In this document: in pieces, positions 11,901 through 27,000 of the stretch | Position numbering within the stretch: position 1 is the stretch's first letter | Layout of the letters: every line of letters starts with the position of its first letter | Origin: Cyprinus carpio | Lineage: Eukaryota; Chordata; Actinopteri; Cypriniformes; Cyprinidae | Direction of reading: 5' to 3' | DNA length: 64,000 nt | Assembly: GCF_018340385.1 (NCBI RefSeq) | Contig: NC_056588.1 | Span: forward strand, 18,768,560-18,832,559 | The notes under the pieces: model-generated | What the model was told of the DNA's origin: nothing | Database searches by the model: none | The model's input: the letters and a program-made list of their open reading frames with translations, nothing else | Program-made: the position numbers and the translations under genes

Positions 11901-14900
11901 TTCCACAGGAAAAAAGAAAATCATAGGTTTGGATTGTGTGCTATTTTAGTGCTATTGTTATACTGTTGTAGTTTTTGTTAATATTTGAATAATTATATAT
12001 ATATATACAGATATATATATATATATGGCTATCGCTGCACCCACCCCCTATATATATATATATTTGTATTTCTTAGGATCGATAACATCGGGTAGGTCAC
12101 TACGATCAACATCGGGTAGGTCAATCACTCAAATTACGATCAACAAACCAATCAAGGTGGTCATGCTTTTTAGGTTGTGGAAAAGTGTTTATGTTTATGT
12201 TTGGCAGTTTATTTTTGGAGGGGTTGTTATGTATAGGTTGTTGGGTCTTTTTACGATCAACAAACTTTTTAAGTAGGTTGATACTGATTATGGGAACCCT
12301 TACAATTGTCTGTTTTATTTGTGTGTAAATACTGATTATGGGAACCCTTACAATTGTCTGTTTTATTTGTGTGTAAGTTGTGTGTGTGTGTCTGATTTTT
12401 ATTCTTAATGTTTGTGAAGCTTATTTAGTTTTGAAATCTTCAGATCAACTATAAATAAAAATAATATATATATAACTAGTTATATATATATATATATATA
12501 AATTAAAATATTGTTTTAAGAAAAAAGTAATGTTGGCAACTAGTTGAAATAAGTTTGTGTATATAATTTATTTTTTTTTTATTTTAATGGTTTTGGTTTT
12601 TTTTTTAGACATTTTGGAAAGTAATTGATGTGAATGTTTTGATTTTTTTGTTTTTTGCGTTTATTTCCTTTCTTTCATTACTTACATCTGCCGTATATAT
12701 TGTTTGACTTGTACAGCTCCCGAGCAGGTTCCAGCTTCCCAGCATCCAGGGATCATCACAGAGTGCTGTCATCTTCACGGGTCACCAAACCTCCAACGGC
12801 TCATCAAGAAACGATGGCGTCACAACCACATGTTCACCATCTCAGACAGACAGACCTAATCATCCTTCACTCTCTCCTCTACAAAGTGGCCTTTGTATAC
12901 ACTCCCATGTTTCAAAAGCCAGTGGCACTGCCATTTTATCTGATGACATTCTAAACTCAGGTGATTTCCTTAAGGAGAGACATTTGAGTGACGTGTGTGA
13001 AAAGCAGATGGAGTCTGATTGGGACATCTCTCAGAGGGCAGGAGAGCGGCATAGATGTGAAGAACTAAACTCACCTCACATGACCCTGAAGGAAGATGAA
13101 GTGTCCTCTCAATCTGTAACCATGAAGAAGCCTGCAGACATTGTGTCATTAGAGCGGTATCTGACCCGCAGTCCTTCCCCAGAAACCACTGATCCAAGAG
13201 ATTCCTCACAGTACATTAACTCTGGAGGTGAGGATGAGGAAGGTGACTCCACGCCAACACATCAAGATCTTTCAGGTTTGAATTTTCTGCTTAATTAACT
13301 GCAATTCTACATTGAGATGAAGCAGATTTATTGATATGACATGACACTTTTTTTTTTATTAGCCCATTTTAAGAATTATACTTATAATCATCTACACATT
13401 TCAGATGACACTAACAGCAGACATCACGCTTTGAGAGGAGATGTTGTAATTCAAGAGCAAAGTGTAATACCCTTACAAACCAAAAGTGGCACACACAAGC
13501 AGGTCAACACACAGGAATCTGGAAGGCCTGACTCTCTCGAATCCCCCAACAGGTACAGTTGCTTGGATTGTATGACTAATTTCTTCCTTCTGGGGCCAGT
13601 TGAATAAATTGCATAGACTAATCTTTAAAAGTTAGCCATCTACTTTTTTTTTTTTTTTTTAAGACTGGTCATAACTTCTTAAAGTCAGTTATAAAAAGGG
13701 AGAATGGTCTAATTTGAATCCAGAAGGTAAGTCTGATAACCTCTTAGCTAGCTACTAGTTGGTCAAACTAGTTCTTAAGACATAGGCTGTTTCTCAATTC
13801 CAAGAATGCAAAGAGCGGACTTGTGTTCTCGTGGAGACGGTCTTGCTAAGCTTCCTTGGAAGAACGAACTCGGAAGGACGCGAGAACACAGAACGCACCC
13901 TTATGAGTATTGAGATGTGCTGCGTTCTTGCTTAACTGACCGCATAGTCACAGCATAAAGAGCGGACAATTATGAGTATTTATATGTTGTGTTTTCTTGA
14001 TTATATGTTATTATTGTTAAATTATTAGAATTTTTAATACTATTATAGATAATATTTACATTTATTGTGTTTTTTTTTTTTTTTATTTTAGTGTGTTTTT
14101 TTTTTGTTTTTTTTTATGTTGTTATTTTTTTTTATGTCTATGTTAATATTCATTTTAATATGCCAATAACTTATAACTTTATTAAAATTAAGCAAAACAA
14201 AACGATAAAGGTTTACTTTCGAGAGCTGCAAGTATTTGCAAGAGCTAGTTTAAAGCTTGCAGGCTTCCGTACACCGGCCACCCGCAGCGTTTTCTGGGAT
14301 TTCTAAGGGCTTGATTCTCTCATGTCTGTACTCGATGCATCCTCGATATCAAGAACACATCTGGGAACTTTCATGTGTCCTCTGTACTTGCGTTCTTGAG
14401 AACTGGAATTGAACTTCGACAGTTAATGATGACGTAGAGCAAGAACACAAGGATGCAAGATCGCTGAAGAACGCATATTGGGAAACAGCCATAGTCTTAA
14501 CATAGTGGTTATCTTTATGCAACTGGCCCCTGACAGCCAGAAACTCTATGGACCAAAAGACTGGCCCTACTGAATATTTGCTACTCCAAAATAGATTGCT
14601 CATTATCAATGCGATCAAAGTATTGTAGTCTCTTCTGCGGATGCCTCTGATTATTACTCTAGAAGAAATATTGTGATTTTTAAGTCACAAAAAAACATGG
14701 AAATAGCAATGAGTGAAATGAATTATTGAAGAGATGTAGGGCAGGGACTTGGTTCTGTACTCCGGTGTTGAGTGGATTTTGAAACATTCAAAAATAGATG
14801 CAAACTTGTGGTCGATTGTTGAGGGCCAGAGATTAAGTAGACTAAATGATTGAGAAGTCCGACATCAGCAGAGATAAATGTGTCTTTTTCACTGGAAGAT

Positions 14901-16301
14901 CGAGTTTGATCATTTTGATTAAACATTATGCGGTCTGAAAGAGAAAAAAAATTAAACATACATGGAAAAATTCTTCACGCTGACTTTATATTTAGATGTA
15001 AATGCCATTATGTTCTTGAGATTTAAGGTTTACTAAAACATTTCTTTATTGCATTAGCAGGCCCAGATTCATTACATATAAGTGTTATATTAACTTATTT
15101 ATAAACATCCCTGCAACAAAATTAAAGGTTTTTTTTATTATTTATTTTTTATATGTTCCTTGAGGTTCACCTATAATGTTCATTAAAAATTAAAAATTAA
15201 CAAATACATAAACAGTCATTTGTTGCCAGAATGATCCCGACGCACTGTCTGAAATTATCTGTTTTAAGGATGCGGCTCTTTTAACGCTTGTCAGTAGAAA
15301 GGCAATTAGAAGGGGAAGAAATATCATTGTCACCACTATTGCACATGCTGTCAGATCCAATGCAATAATGGCTACTTCAACAAAAGTTCCTTTGTGAACT
15401 CTTTATTACACTCTGCCTTGTTTGCAAAACAATCTGCAGTCAAATGTTCCAAACAAACATATAATTCTCAGATGAGATCTGGGATGCCATTAAAAATAAC
15501 CTGTCCACTGTTCCTGATGCTTCCTTCTGAAGGCTGTACAGACACAAACATGCTGTTTAAACAGGACGAGTCAAAGCGAACGCTCCTTTACTCTTCCTTT
15601 TGTCCTGTTGTCAGCAGTTACTCAAGCATGTGTCAGAAACTGAATGTATCCATGCACTGTATTCAGTGTAGATAGTGTTAGGCCTGTCACGATAACAAAT
15701 TTTGCTGGACGATAAATTGTCCAAGAAATTATTGCGATAAACGATAATATTGTCGTTTTAAGACCAGTTTCAACTTATATAATGATAATACCATAATAAT
15801 GCAGGTACACCTTTTCAAGATCAATAAACTTTTATTTCTAAAGAATATTTAACACTTAAAACGGAAAACATTTTAAATATCCACAATAAATGAACAAAAC
15901 AACCTCTCAGACTCTGTCTCTGTTAAAAAAAAATGCACTTGAATAAATACCAAAAATAACCAAAAACAATTAAAAAAAAATGGATGTAAACAAAATTGCA
16001 CTTCAAAAAATATTAAACATTAGGCTCAGACATAAATAGTTCAAATAAAGCAAAAGTGAATTGCCGTCTATGTCCACCAAGGACGAGAGAGAGAGAGATT
16101 TTATGGTGGATTCCGAGCAAGAAATACCAACATGTTGACTGTGTGTGGCTTAAAATTAATTAATTTTGTATGATTGTATGTTATATTATGTTTATGTGAG
16201 ATAGGGATGCTCATATTGACCGTTTAACTGTTAACCTAAAGTAAACATTTTGACCGATTAATACTAGTTAAAGTTTTTTTTTTTTTTTTTTGCTGCATGG
16301 T

Positions 16302-16379
<78 letters not shown>

Positions 16380-19300
16380 CCTATATTTGTTAACTCACTG
16401 GGCGCGTTGACACGCGCAACCACACACCTACAGACATATTTAGCTGAGCAAGCCAAATGAAGTGAGCGAAAAGTAGGAGAGAAGTTAGTTGTGAAGTTGC
16501 TTGTGATATATGGTATGCTACATGTTGTTGTAGTGTAGGTGTAATGCAATATCACTTGCGACCCAAACATCCACAAGCAAATGAAAGGCGCTTCCTTACT
16601 GGCCACTCTAGCGAGACGTTATCTCTTTATTCCCGGGACATCTGTGCCATCGGAGAGGGTGTTACCCCACATCATGACATGTTACATTTTTTTAAATAAA
16701 AATTGAAAAAAAAAAAAATATCGCCGGAAAAATTATCTAGCGCATTTTTTTTTTTATCACACGATTAATTGATTTATTGACTATCGCGACAGGCCTAGAC
16801 AGTGTCAGTACTTATAATGGGTTCTATTTGCTTTTTCCATTTATTGGTGTAGCCAGCTGTTTAGTTGTCTAAAAGCAAGTGGTGTGATGATGTAAACTAA
16901 TTGTCACTAGGTGTGTCCAACTCAAATTGCACAGCAAAGACCAATCTGTGTATGACAGGCATGGAGAGTTATAGAGAGCAGACATCTCCATATGCTTTTG
17001 AATCGCTATGGCGGTACTTTGATGTCATACATGATCAGTCTGTGCTGTGCGATTAAAGTCGAATACACCTGTGCTGCATCCTAATTTGCCTACTTCTACT
17101 AGGCCCTAAAAGTATGTACTCTTTTTGTGCAGAAAAAGTACATTATTTTGAGTATGTAGTAGAATTGTAAGCAAGCTTTGGGACATGGCATAACTGACAT
17201 AGTATATACTATACTATAATGTTTCAGGACAACGTGCACTAGGCAGTTAGCGAATCACAAACACAATAGCTGGGTTTCGATTACCCTATTTTTATGCATA
17301 TTTTGAAGTTTCGCATCAGAATCAAGTGATGGAAACGCTGAATTTCGAAAAAAAAATTGCTTAATCCGCAAAAAAGTTTTTACGCTCGCTTGAGGTGGTT
17401 TTTGACTTGTGCGAAAAAGGGATTAATGCAAATATGGGAGATGGAAGTGCATTTTGCTAATAAATTCCTCCAAGCGCATCAAAAAAGCCATGTGACTTGG
17501 CGCTATGGGATGGTAAATTCTGACTAACCAGCGGACCGTTCTTGTTCCACAACATCTGAAATGTTGTTATATGGTCATTTGCAAATGCCCGAGCAAAGTC
17601 TGTCATCAAAGTTCTGTATAATTGCCTCCAAGAACTGTTAAACGGCTGCGTTCCCAGACAGCAGCATTCACCTCCAAAAGCAATAACCGCATTCATTGTG
17701 TTTCGTCTGCTCGTTCTAAGGTGCAAGTAATTTATTATATAGGAAAAGTATAATATTCAGTAGCTTCTTCTACTTTTCTTAGTGATGTATAGTGCCAGTT
17801 TAGCAGGAAGTGACGATTTTGTTCTCTTTGACTCGTTGGATGGAAACGGTGCTTGTTTGTAAATGTTTTGTGAGATATTCCAATTTTGCACATAATTTAA
17901 ATTCGCAACTTTGGATGGAAACCCAGCTACTGAGGCCCTGTCCACCCGAAAGTGGTTATTTTTAAAACCGCAGCTTTTTCTATGCGGTTTGGCCATTCGT
18001 CCACATGCAAACGCAGCACCAGGTCACTGAAACCGAACATTTTTGAAAATGCCTGCCAGTGTGAAGATTTTCAAAAACTCCAGTTGCAGTGTTATCATAT
18101 AGACAGCGAAACTGGAGTTTTTGGCTTGTGACGTCAGGGCATACAATGTTATCTCCACCTACTGGAAAGTTTTTCAGGCTTCCGATTGGCCAACATGGCT
18201 TTACCGTTAAGATTATATCGCCACCTCTTGGCTTGGCATGCTCTTGACAGTGCATCATAGCATGCGTTTGCATTTTCATGTGGGCGGAGATTTTTTTTTA
18301 AAAAAACAGAAGGAAAAACTCCATTTATAAAAATACTCGTGTACGTGAAGACATGTACTGAGCCAACTAACCAATCTGAGCCCATTGCGTATTTCTGAGG
18401 GAGGGTCTTCACAAAACCAGGAACTCAACAGGCCTGTTGACGAAAATGGAAACAGTGGTTTAGATTAAAGGTAAAATATCTGAAAATAATGATTTTTTTT
18501 TTTTTTTTTTAAACGAAGCATGAACACGTTACACTGCACCCCATAAACACAATCAAGCTGATCAACCACCCATTCAATTTGATTTCCTACGGTATTTTAG
18601 AGAAATGAAGAGGCACATTGATCTGCCTTGTGGGTTAATCATGCAGAGAACTCACCTTGTGTGTTTGAATGAGTCATTTAAAAGTTAATGACCAAACGTA
18701 TCTTTATAAAAGTTCACAATGTTGTTGCAGATTAAATATAAATAAAATTAAAAAATGAAAGAAAAAAGAAAAAGCATGTTGTATTAAGCATTTTGAAATC
18801 ACTTAAAGGAGTGGTTGATTGCGATTTTCACAAGGGTCATATGATGCTGCTAAAAAGAACATTATTTTGTGTATTCGGTGTAATGCAATGTGTTTATGTG
18901 GTTTAAGGTTCAAAAAACATATTATTTTCCATGTAATGTACATTATTGTTTCTCCTCTATGCCCCGCGTTTCTGAAACGCGTTAATTTTTACAAAGCTCA
19001 TCATTCTGAAAAAGTGAGGTGTGCTCTGATTGACCAGCTATCCACTGTGTTGTGATTGGCCGAATGCCTCAAGCGTGTGATGGAAATGTTATGCCCCTTA
19101 CATTTACATTTACATTTAACTATTAGCAGTTCAGTCAATGTACTGTTAGGAGTAACTGAATAACTGTACTGGAGACGAAAACCGCTTCAAACGTTTCAGT
19201 TCGATTTGGTGAACTGGTCCGGTTAAATAGAAAGATTCGTTCACGATCTGGACATCACTAGATGAGACAAAACCAATAAAACCCATTACAAACAAGGCAT

Positions 19301-20986
19301 TTGTTGCATCCAGTGGGGACATAATTACTGATTATAATGACTTATACTGGCTTTTTACACGTTGCGTATCGTGCTGCCTTAAACATTAAAACCATGTCTG
19401 CATTTGTGATCTGACAAACAACAAGCCTACTCTACTGCTCAAAACTTGCATTTGAATCATCATTGGCAAATTATTTAAATATAAAAAATTTACTTACAGG
19501 CTGTGAGTCAGAAGCGCCAGACTGTCCTTGCAAAGTTTGAACTGCTCAACTTTATAGAAACAGCCGTTGTGCCACAGACGCATTGCAGGCTACTGGTTCA
19601 GGAAACAGTCCTCATCCTCCATAAAATGTGCAGCACACATCTGAATATTTGGGTTGGACTGTTCTGGAACAGTTGTAATACAACTTAACCACTGATTTCT
19701 AGTTGTGTCCTCTTTTGGGAAGGCCAAACAAAAAGTAGTTTGCTTACACAACAAAACACACAGCGACTTCACAACATGGCAGCGGCGGCAACAGAAAGAA
19801 TCAAAGTTACGCCTTCTTTCTTTGCATGAACATTTGGGCGGCGTTATGCAAATCTTCCCACATACAGTAGTGACGTAAAGATGTGGGGGCGTGTTAGAAC
19901 GAGCCGTTTTAGGGTGTGGGTGTGGTTGACTCTTTAACTTTTATAAAAATATTTCTTTGGATCTGAGACTTAAGTCTTTGCAACTTTACAGATCATCTTT
20001 ATGCACCAAGAGCTTGTAACACTCCAAAGAGAAAGGAAAACTTGAAATCGCATCATATGATCCCTTTAACTTTAGTTGGTGTGTAATGTTGCTGTTTGAA
20101 CATAAACAATATCTGCAAAGTTACAAAGCTGAAAGTTCAATGCAAATGGAGATATTGTCTATTAAAATTCTGGCAGTTTAATGCCTACAAAAATGGCTGG
20201 TAGGGACTACAATAAGTTACTTCACGGGTCCGTGACGTAACAAACCCAGATAAACCCCGCCCTCGGGAAAAGGCAGGGGGCGAGGCCATGCTGCGCTGCT
20301 TTAGAGAAGAGGAAGAGAAAACTAGAGGTGCCGTAAAAATCTATTCATGTATGAATCACGATTCTGTCTTCTAATAATTCTAATGGATTCACAAGTTTCA
20401 AAATCAATGTTGTAAAGCAGCAGTTCTTAATACTGTTCCTCGCGTCCCCCTGCTCTGCACATGCTCTGCATCTCTCTCTCTCTTTCTCTCTCATTCAGCT
20501 CAGCTCCAACAATGAACTGTTCCAATTATACACTTATTTTCACATAGCTATGAGAAGCGTTATACGACGTGCAGTTGCCGTACTGTCTTACTGTATTAAA
20601 GCGTCAATCAGGATAAAACCGTATATTAAAGGCTAACATAAGCAGTAGCATTTACAAATAACAGCATATCTAAAAGTATGGGACAACAACAAATAAAAAC
20701 CTTATGGCCTACCATTAAAAGCTGTGCTTGCACAGGTTCTGCATGATCCTCTTTAATAATATCCTCTGCTTCTCAATCGGGCTTCTCAATCTCAATGAGG
20801 GGCAGGACGTTTAGGCATGCACTAGAGGTGGTTTAGCCAATCACAACACACTGGGCTAGCAAACCAATCAGTGCCCATCGCCTATTTCTGAGGGAGGGCC
20901 TTCATAAAAGCAAGAAATGATCATCGCGTTTCTCAGAGAAGGGACAGAGCAGTGTGGAATAAAGGTAAATTATGTGAAAAATAATG

Positions 20987-21017
<31 letters not shown>

Positions 21018-24000
21018 GAAGCATTAACCCTTTAGACAGCACCCCGTAAACACAGTCAAGCCTAGAAAAAAAACAAAAAAAACAGTGAACCACCCCTTTA
21101 ACTGTAGAGCTGTTATGAAAAGGGAAAGCTAATACAGTCAGGAGTAGAATTTCTCCAAAAGGTATAACCAGAACAACTGGGAGATCATTTATCAGTGTGT
21201 GGTTTTGTTGGATGAGGAAGCATGTACATGTGCACATTGGTGTACAGCTATAATGAACTGAGGTTCTGCAGCAAACAACCTCACTCAGTGGGCTCAGTTG
21301 TGGCTTTAGGGCGCCTTGTAAGGAAGGCTCAGACCCCGAATTCAACATTATTCGCCTAATCCCAGATAAAGCTTTAAGGGAGCAATTTTCTCCACAGGAG
21401 ATTTGACCCCAAGTCCCAGTAGACTCAACTATTTCTTGACTTCATAGAATTTTCTAAAGAATGAAAGTGTGGGCATCAGAAGGTTGTGGTCAGGGCCTCG
21501 GATAGTTAGTAGGTTTGCCCTGATATTATAATAACATATTGAAAAACCAATTATAGATTAACTGAAAATAAATAAATAAATAAATAAATATTGCTTTAAA
21601 ATGTTAGTCAAACTAAATGTAACTATCTCTACTTAGTATTCATCTACAAGACCAAAAACACTTTGTGGATTATAAGATTTGAAAGATTTTCCAATGTGTT
21701 GTACCTTGAACCCCTTCATAAGACATGCTCCTGTGATTATGGACATCACTTTTGAAAAAGAGAATGGAATGATATGCATCAGTTTTAACTTTATAAGCCT
21801 CCAGGACAATGTGATCTAAAGGTGACATATCATGAAAATCTGACTTAACCCAGTAACTTTGTTTTGGTAGGTCCTTTTCTGCAAGCATCTGAAAAAACAA
21901 GCGTTTAAACTAATATGGCTATAAAACGCGTAATTTTCAGTGATATAGACATGATAATCAAAACTTAAACAGATGTTTTGTTTTATCAGAGTATCTGACG
22001 TACGAGCTGTAAAGGCACAGCCCTATTCTGGAAAAGGGGGCGGGGAGCACCAGCTCATTTGCATTATGCACGAAAACAGCATGTTTCTGCTTCCTCTCAA
22101 AATAGGCATTTCGCCGCCTTGGAATAAGAAGGTTCTATCTGCATTCTAAGCAGTTTTGAGATATTGAACTTCAAAGAATTTGCGTTCCATAGACTTCTGT
22201 AGATAGAAAACTTTTTGTTTTCTAAAAAAAAGGCCCAAAATGTACACAGCTTCCAAAAGAAACCTCACATAATGTAAATAAGTTGTCACAGAATATGAAT
22301 ATGTGAATAACTCAATTTTGACAAAAATGTCAGATAGAACCTTATAATTCCAAGGCAACAATTTTTTAAATGATATAATAAATGATCTGTGGGGTATTTT
22401 GAGCTGAAACTTCAAAGACATATTCTGGGGACACCTGACTTATATTGCATATTGTAGAAAGGGGCATAAAAAGTCACCTTTAAAGGTGCTGTATGTAAGA
22501 TTTTGACTCTACTAAAGCATACAAATAACATATGTTTGCAGATATTTAAGTTAACATACTTGTTTATCTTAAAAACAATGCTACAGTCAGTTGTTCTCCT
22601 TTGAAAATGCGCGTTCCGGGCTGGAATGTCGGTGTTTGTTTTGATTTGTGGAACCCGCCCGCTGCCAATTTACCCAATTGTATTTCGGCAGCCTAGGTTG
22701 CCAGTTGGCGGAAAACACAGCGTATTTCATTTCGTTCATCATCAAGAGTGCTCGTTCCTGTTTGTGTCGTCAATCTGGCATCAAATCTGAGGAGGAGGGG
22801 CCTGGTGAAAAAAAAAAAACCCTCTCCAATATTTTGAATTTGGACTGCAATACCTAATTCAACCACTCGGTGTCAACCCTACATACAGCACCTTTAAGAT
22901 TTATACTAAATACTCCAGCTATATACCTCAAGCTTTTTGCCTTTCATTCATTCATTCATTCATTCATTCAATCATTCATTCATTCAATCAGTCTATTCTA
23001 TTCTGTTCTATTCTATTCTATTATATTAATTATATTATATTATATTTTTCTATTCTGCAATGAATAAATAGATTAACGGAAGTCTGTTTTATTATTATTG
23101 CCCAGTGCATATATGTAGTGGATCATCCACTTAATTGAATTGGTTGAATACATACATAGCACAAAGGTATGCATGCAGAAATTTTTAGCAGAATCATTTG
23201 TTTGCTTCATACATAATAATAAAGGCTCTGTAATCAAATGAGATGTGTATCAAAACAAACATCCCCTTCACTTTAGATGCTAATGTGTCTGCAAATCCGA
23301 AGTGGTCCCCTATGGAGGTGATTGTAAAGGGTTTCCTCGTAATTTAGACCTTTTTAATAAATTTAAATGACATTTTATGGACTACACTGGCCACTTAAAT
23401 TTTTGTTCATGTTGTCTATGATAAATAAATATGGTTGGTAGTGACCTCTCCGGCATGTTATTTGTTGTTGTGAATGTTTGCTGTTGAACATGAATGTGAG
23501 AGTTTGTGGACTTGTGAAGAGGCCTGGCTAAGAACAAAGCTCTTGTAAAATTACTGTCTGTGGAAGTGAGAGAAGGAGAAACCATTAATATCAATCTTAG
23601 CATTTAGTAAATATCATGTTGTGCATGTTGTGATGTGAAAGTGGGGTCAAGGCTATCGTGTGCTCAGGTCTACAGAGGAGAGTGTACCATTGTATTCTTT
23701 TGAGCGTTCTCTTCATGAAGCTGTCCACTCAGCCTCTCATATGACTGCACAAGTTTGTGTTTTCAAAGATCTTGATGTGCTCCAGTTGATCTTTTGTCTA
23801 ACCCATTGTAATTCTACCTTTTGTAAAAGGTGAGACCAGCACTAAAGCACACTGTAATGGATCCAGTGTGAAGCCCTTTCAAGTATGATACTGAATTTGT
23901 AATGACTCTGTATCTTCACCGATTGATTTGTTAACATATTTGCTTTTCAGTATTTTCATGCTTTATCTGAATCATATCAGTTCCCTTTTTGCAGTTTATT

Positions 24001-27000
24001 TCTAAGGAGTACTAGAATATATTCTAGAGGAACCATTATTGTTATGGAGAAAACATATTGTTGAAATATAGATAACATGCTCCTCCTAAATGGCCTCAAG
24101 AGCAAACACCTATGGATGTTGCCAACAATACTCTGTAATCAGCTGCTGTTTGGGTGTGTTTGGTGTTTTGAAGAGCTGTGGCGAATAAACTAGGGGAAAG
24201 ATGATGACGGAGCAGAGGGATGTATGGGGGAGGCTGTTTCATCCGCTCTGAAGAGGACTTTGCCCAGATGGATTTTGCTCAACAGAATGTCATGGATATA
24301 CTGTAATTCACACAGGCAGCTTAATCGGGGTGTTTCCAGGAAACAACCTTCCAAAGAGAGGCAGCTATTGTTTGGTGGCCTCTGACCCCAGGGCCCATTA
24401 TAGATTGTCATAAATTCTTTTTGCCCAAATTTATATGGTGAGGGTTTTAGGATTTAGGTCTAGGTTTTGCAGAAGCTATTCTATAAGGGCCCCACCCAGT
24501 GCTTAATACGTAAGTGTGAGAGATATGGATCCGCTAGGACAAAATGAGCCACAAACAGTACTTCACATTTCTACAGCCAATAACAGAGAAATTACTCTTA
24601 TTTAAACTCAGAGCAATATTGTTAGTATAATAAGAATAATATGGTTCATTTACGTTGTTTTTAATATTCTTAAATTCTTAATACACATTCCTGATCTTAC
24701 TGTGCATGATTCAACTGTACGTAAAATAAATGAAAAAATAAATGTCATTTAAATATTTTGGTTTTTGTTTTCTGTTTGCCATGCTGGTGAGTGGTTTGCA
24801 ATTACAGCTCCATGTAGCTTTGTTTTTGTTTTTTTTTTGTTTTTTGGAATCTCTGTCTTACTATCACTCTTTGTTGTTTAACCCTCTGGAGTCGATTCAC
24901 GTGTATATGCGTGTTGAGGCATTTTCTCCTGTTAACCCCGAAAAGAACTTAAATTACACTTTCAGTTTTGATCGTACAGATAAGAGCAATACATCAATCA
25001 AATCTGTAAAGGGTCTACTTTTATTTGTATACACACATAATAACAATAAAACTTTTTGCATTTACAAAATAAAGAAAACAAACCGTCTGCAGCCTTGGTC
25101 TGCGGTGATCTTCATTTAGAAATGTGTCATTAATACCCTCTGGAGTCGATTAACGCGTATACGCGTTTTGGGGTATTTTCTCCTGATAACCCCGAAAAGA
25201 ACTTAAATTACACTTTCAGTTTTGATCGTACAGATACACTGTTATCCCTGAAATTGTTTTAATTCAAACTACTTAGGTACAATAAACATAAACTCCAAAA
25301 TGTTTGCACAATTACTCCATGTTTTTAGTTTGTTGTACGATTTGCATGATACTTTTCATTCTATTGAATTGTTTAAATTGAATGTACTTAACTTAGCTTG
25401 TTTTAGTCTGTTGTCAATGCAACGCAATACAAGGAAGATGTTGATTGGCTCTTTGAACTGACGTCAGACAAGGATGCAGCGCGCATTTTCATCAACGTTT
25501 GCTGGTGAGTAGGACTTTACATTTTGGTCTGAAACAGCGAATACATTATAAAACATTGATAAATGAGATATATAACATTTAGCCAGTTAAACTAAATGTA
25601 AGTTTAACTGTGTTAACGTTCGCCATCGTGTTGTATCGATCAGTCGCAACCGCCACTTTTATATAGTTCTATGTTACGACATGCTCTTTGGAATCATCAC
25701 ATTTAAAATCTAATGCTTAACCCTTTTTTGATCAATAATTCTCATTAAACAAATGACCGAAAACGTCGTCTGTTGTGTAAAACGATATCTTTTTTCGATT
25801 GTGTTTTTGCATCTTGGCGGTTTACCATATTAGAAATGTCCAGCATGGTTTAAATACAGCGCAACTTTATCATTAACCTTTTTAGAAGTTTTTGCATTTC
25901 TTTGTGAGTGACGTATTAAACAAAATAGCTTAAATTGAAATTCGACTGCCTGCAAGAAAAACTAGCCCATGTAACGTAAGTTTTGTCTTAAAGAAATGCA
26001 ACCTCGTGCTCATCAGCGTGGTGTTAGCTAGTACATTTCAGTTAATGCGAGTCTGTTGTATCATGACATGCTAAATAAACAAATAGATAGCTAGATAGTA
26101 CTTTATTTTGGATATAAATTTTGTAGATAACAGATCAAAAGAGATATTTTTTTTCTTGTCATCATGTAAAAAGCAATCTAATGTTTTTTATTACTCTGCA
26201 GATTCAACTTCAAAAGCAAGGCTAATCAAGATGATCTGGAAATGTAAGTATTGCATATTTGCTTGTGACAAAAGGGGATACTTGTTAAAACATTACAGAC
26301 TTAAACATGGGAGCTATGCAAGAAGCCAGCCTTTTCCATGCCTGTATCAAGAATGTTTATGTAGTTTTAAATCTTTCAATAGCCTTAAAATACACTTATC
26401 CCGTTTTCATACAGCAACTGATAAACAACAATCTGAGGGAAAATTTGGAAGCTAAGTTTCGCTGTCAACTTTGTGATTTTCTTGAACCCTGTCAGATTAC
26501 TGAATATTTTGCCCACCTTCGGCGTAGACATCTCAAAGACCACCAAAAAGTTCAATGTCCATTTCAAGGCTGTAGCTTTGAAAGTAGTGTATATTCCACG
26601 TTCAGTGCGCACAAAAGTAAGCATCACCAAGATCAAAATGAGAGAATGTTTAAACCAGAGTTAATAGTAAGGATAGAGAGTAATGAGAATGAAACTGAAA
26701 CTGACAGTGTAATTGACACTCAGGAATGTGCTGTGCAGGAGATGCTTCCAGGTGAATTTGGCCAAGATGATTTCAATGCAGAAGCAAGCGAAACTGAATC
26801 TCAAGATTTAGGAGAACAATTGGAACATAATTTAGCAGCTCTTTTTTAAAAAAATGCAAACCATCCTTCACATGCCAGAGAACTCTGTTCAGGAAGTAAT
26901 TCAACAGCTTTGCCAAATAGTTCAGTTGTCCCTGCCACTTTTGCACAAGAATGTGAAGGCTGTTCTTCAGAAACACTTTGGAGAAGTAGATGAGTCAGTT

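Noticed and set aside
12655..12954. Separate 99-codon open frame overlapping kiz exon 5
   Set aside because: It is an out-of-frame shadow; the kiz frame is open through the whole exon and matches at both splice phases.
16268..16606. 112-codon open frame on the minus strand
   Set aside because: Mostly Tyr/Ile repeats from a (TA)n array and Lys from a poly-T tract.
20902..21348. 148-codon open frame on the minus strand
   Set aside because: Crosses a T-run and a multicopy TTAA-type repeat; no protein family likeness.
24742..25119. 125-codon open frame on the plus strand
   Set aside because: Runs from a poly-T region into the piggyBac-like element's left end; the encoded sequence follows the repeat and not a gene.
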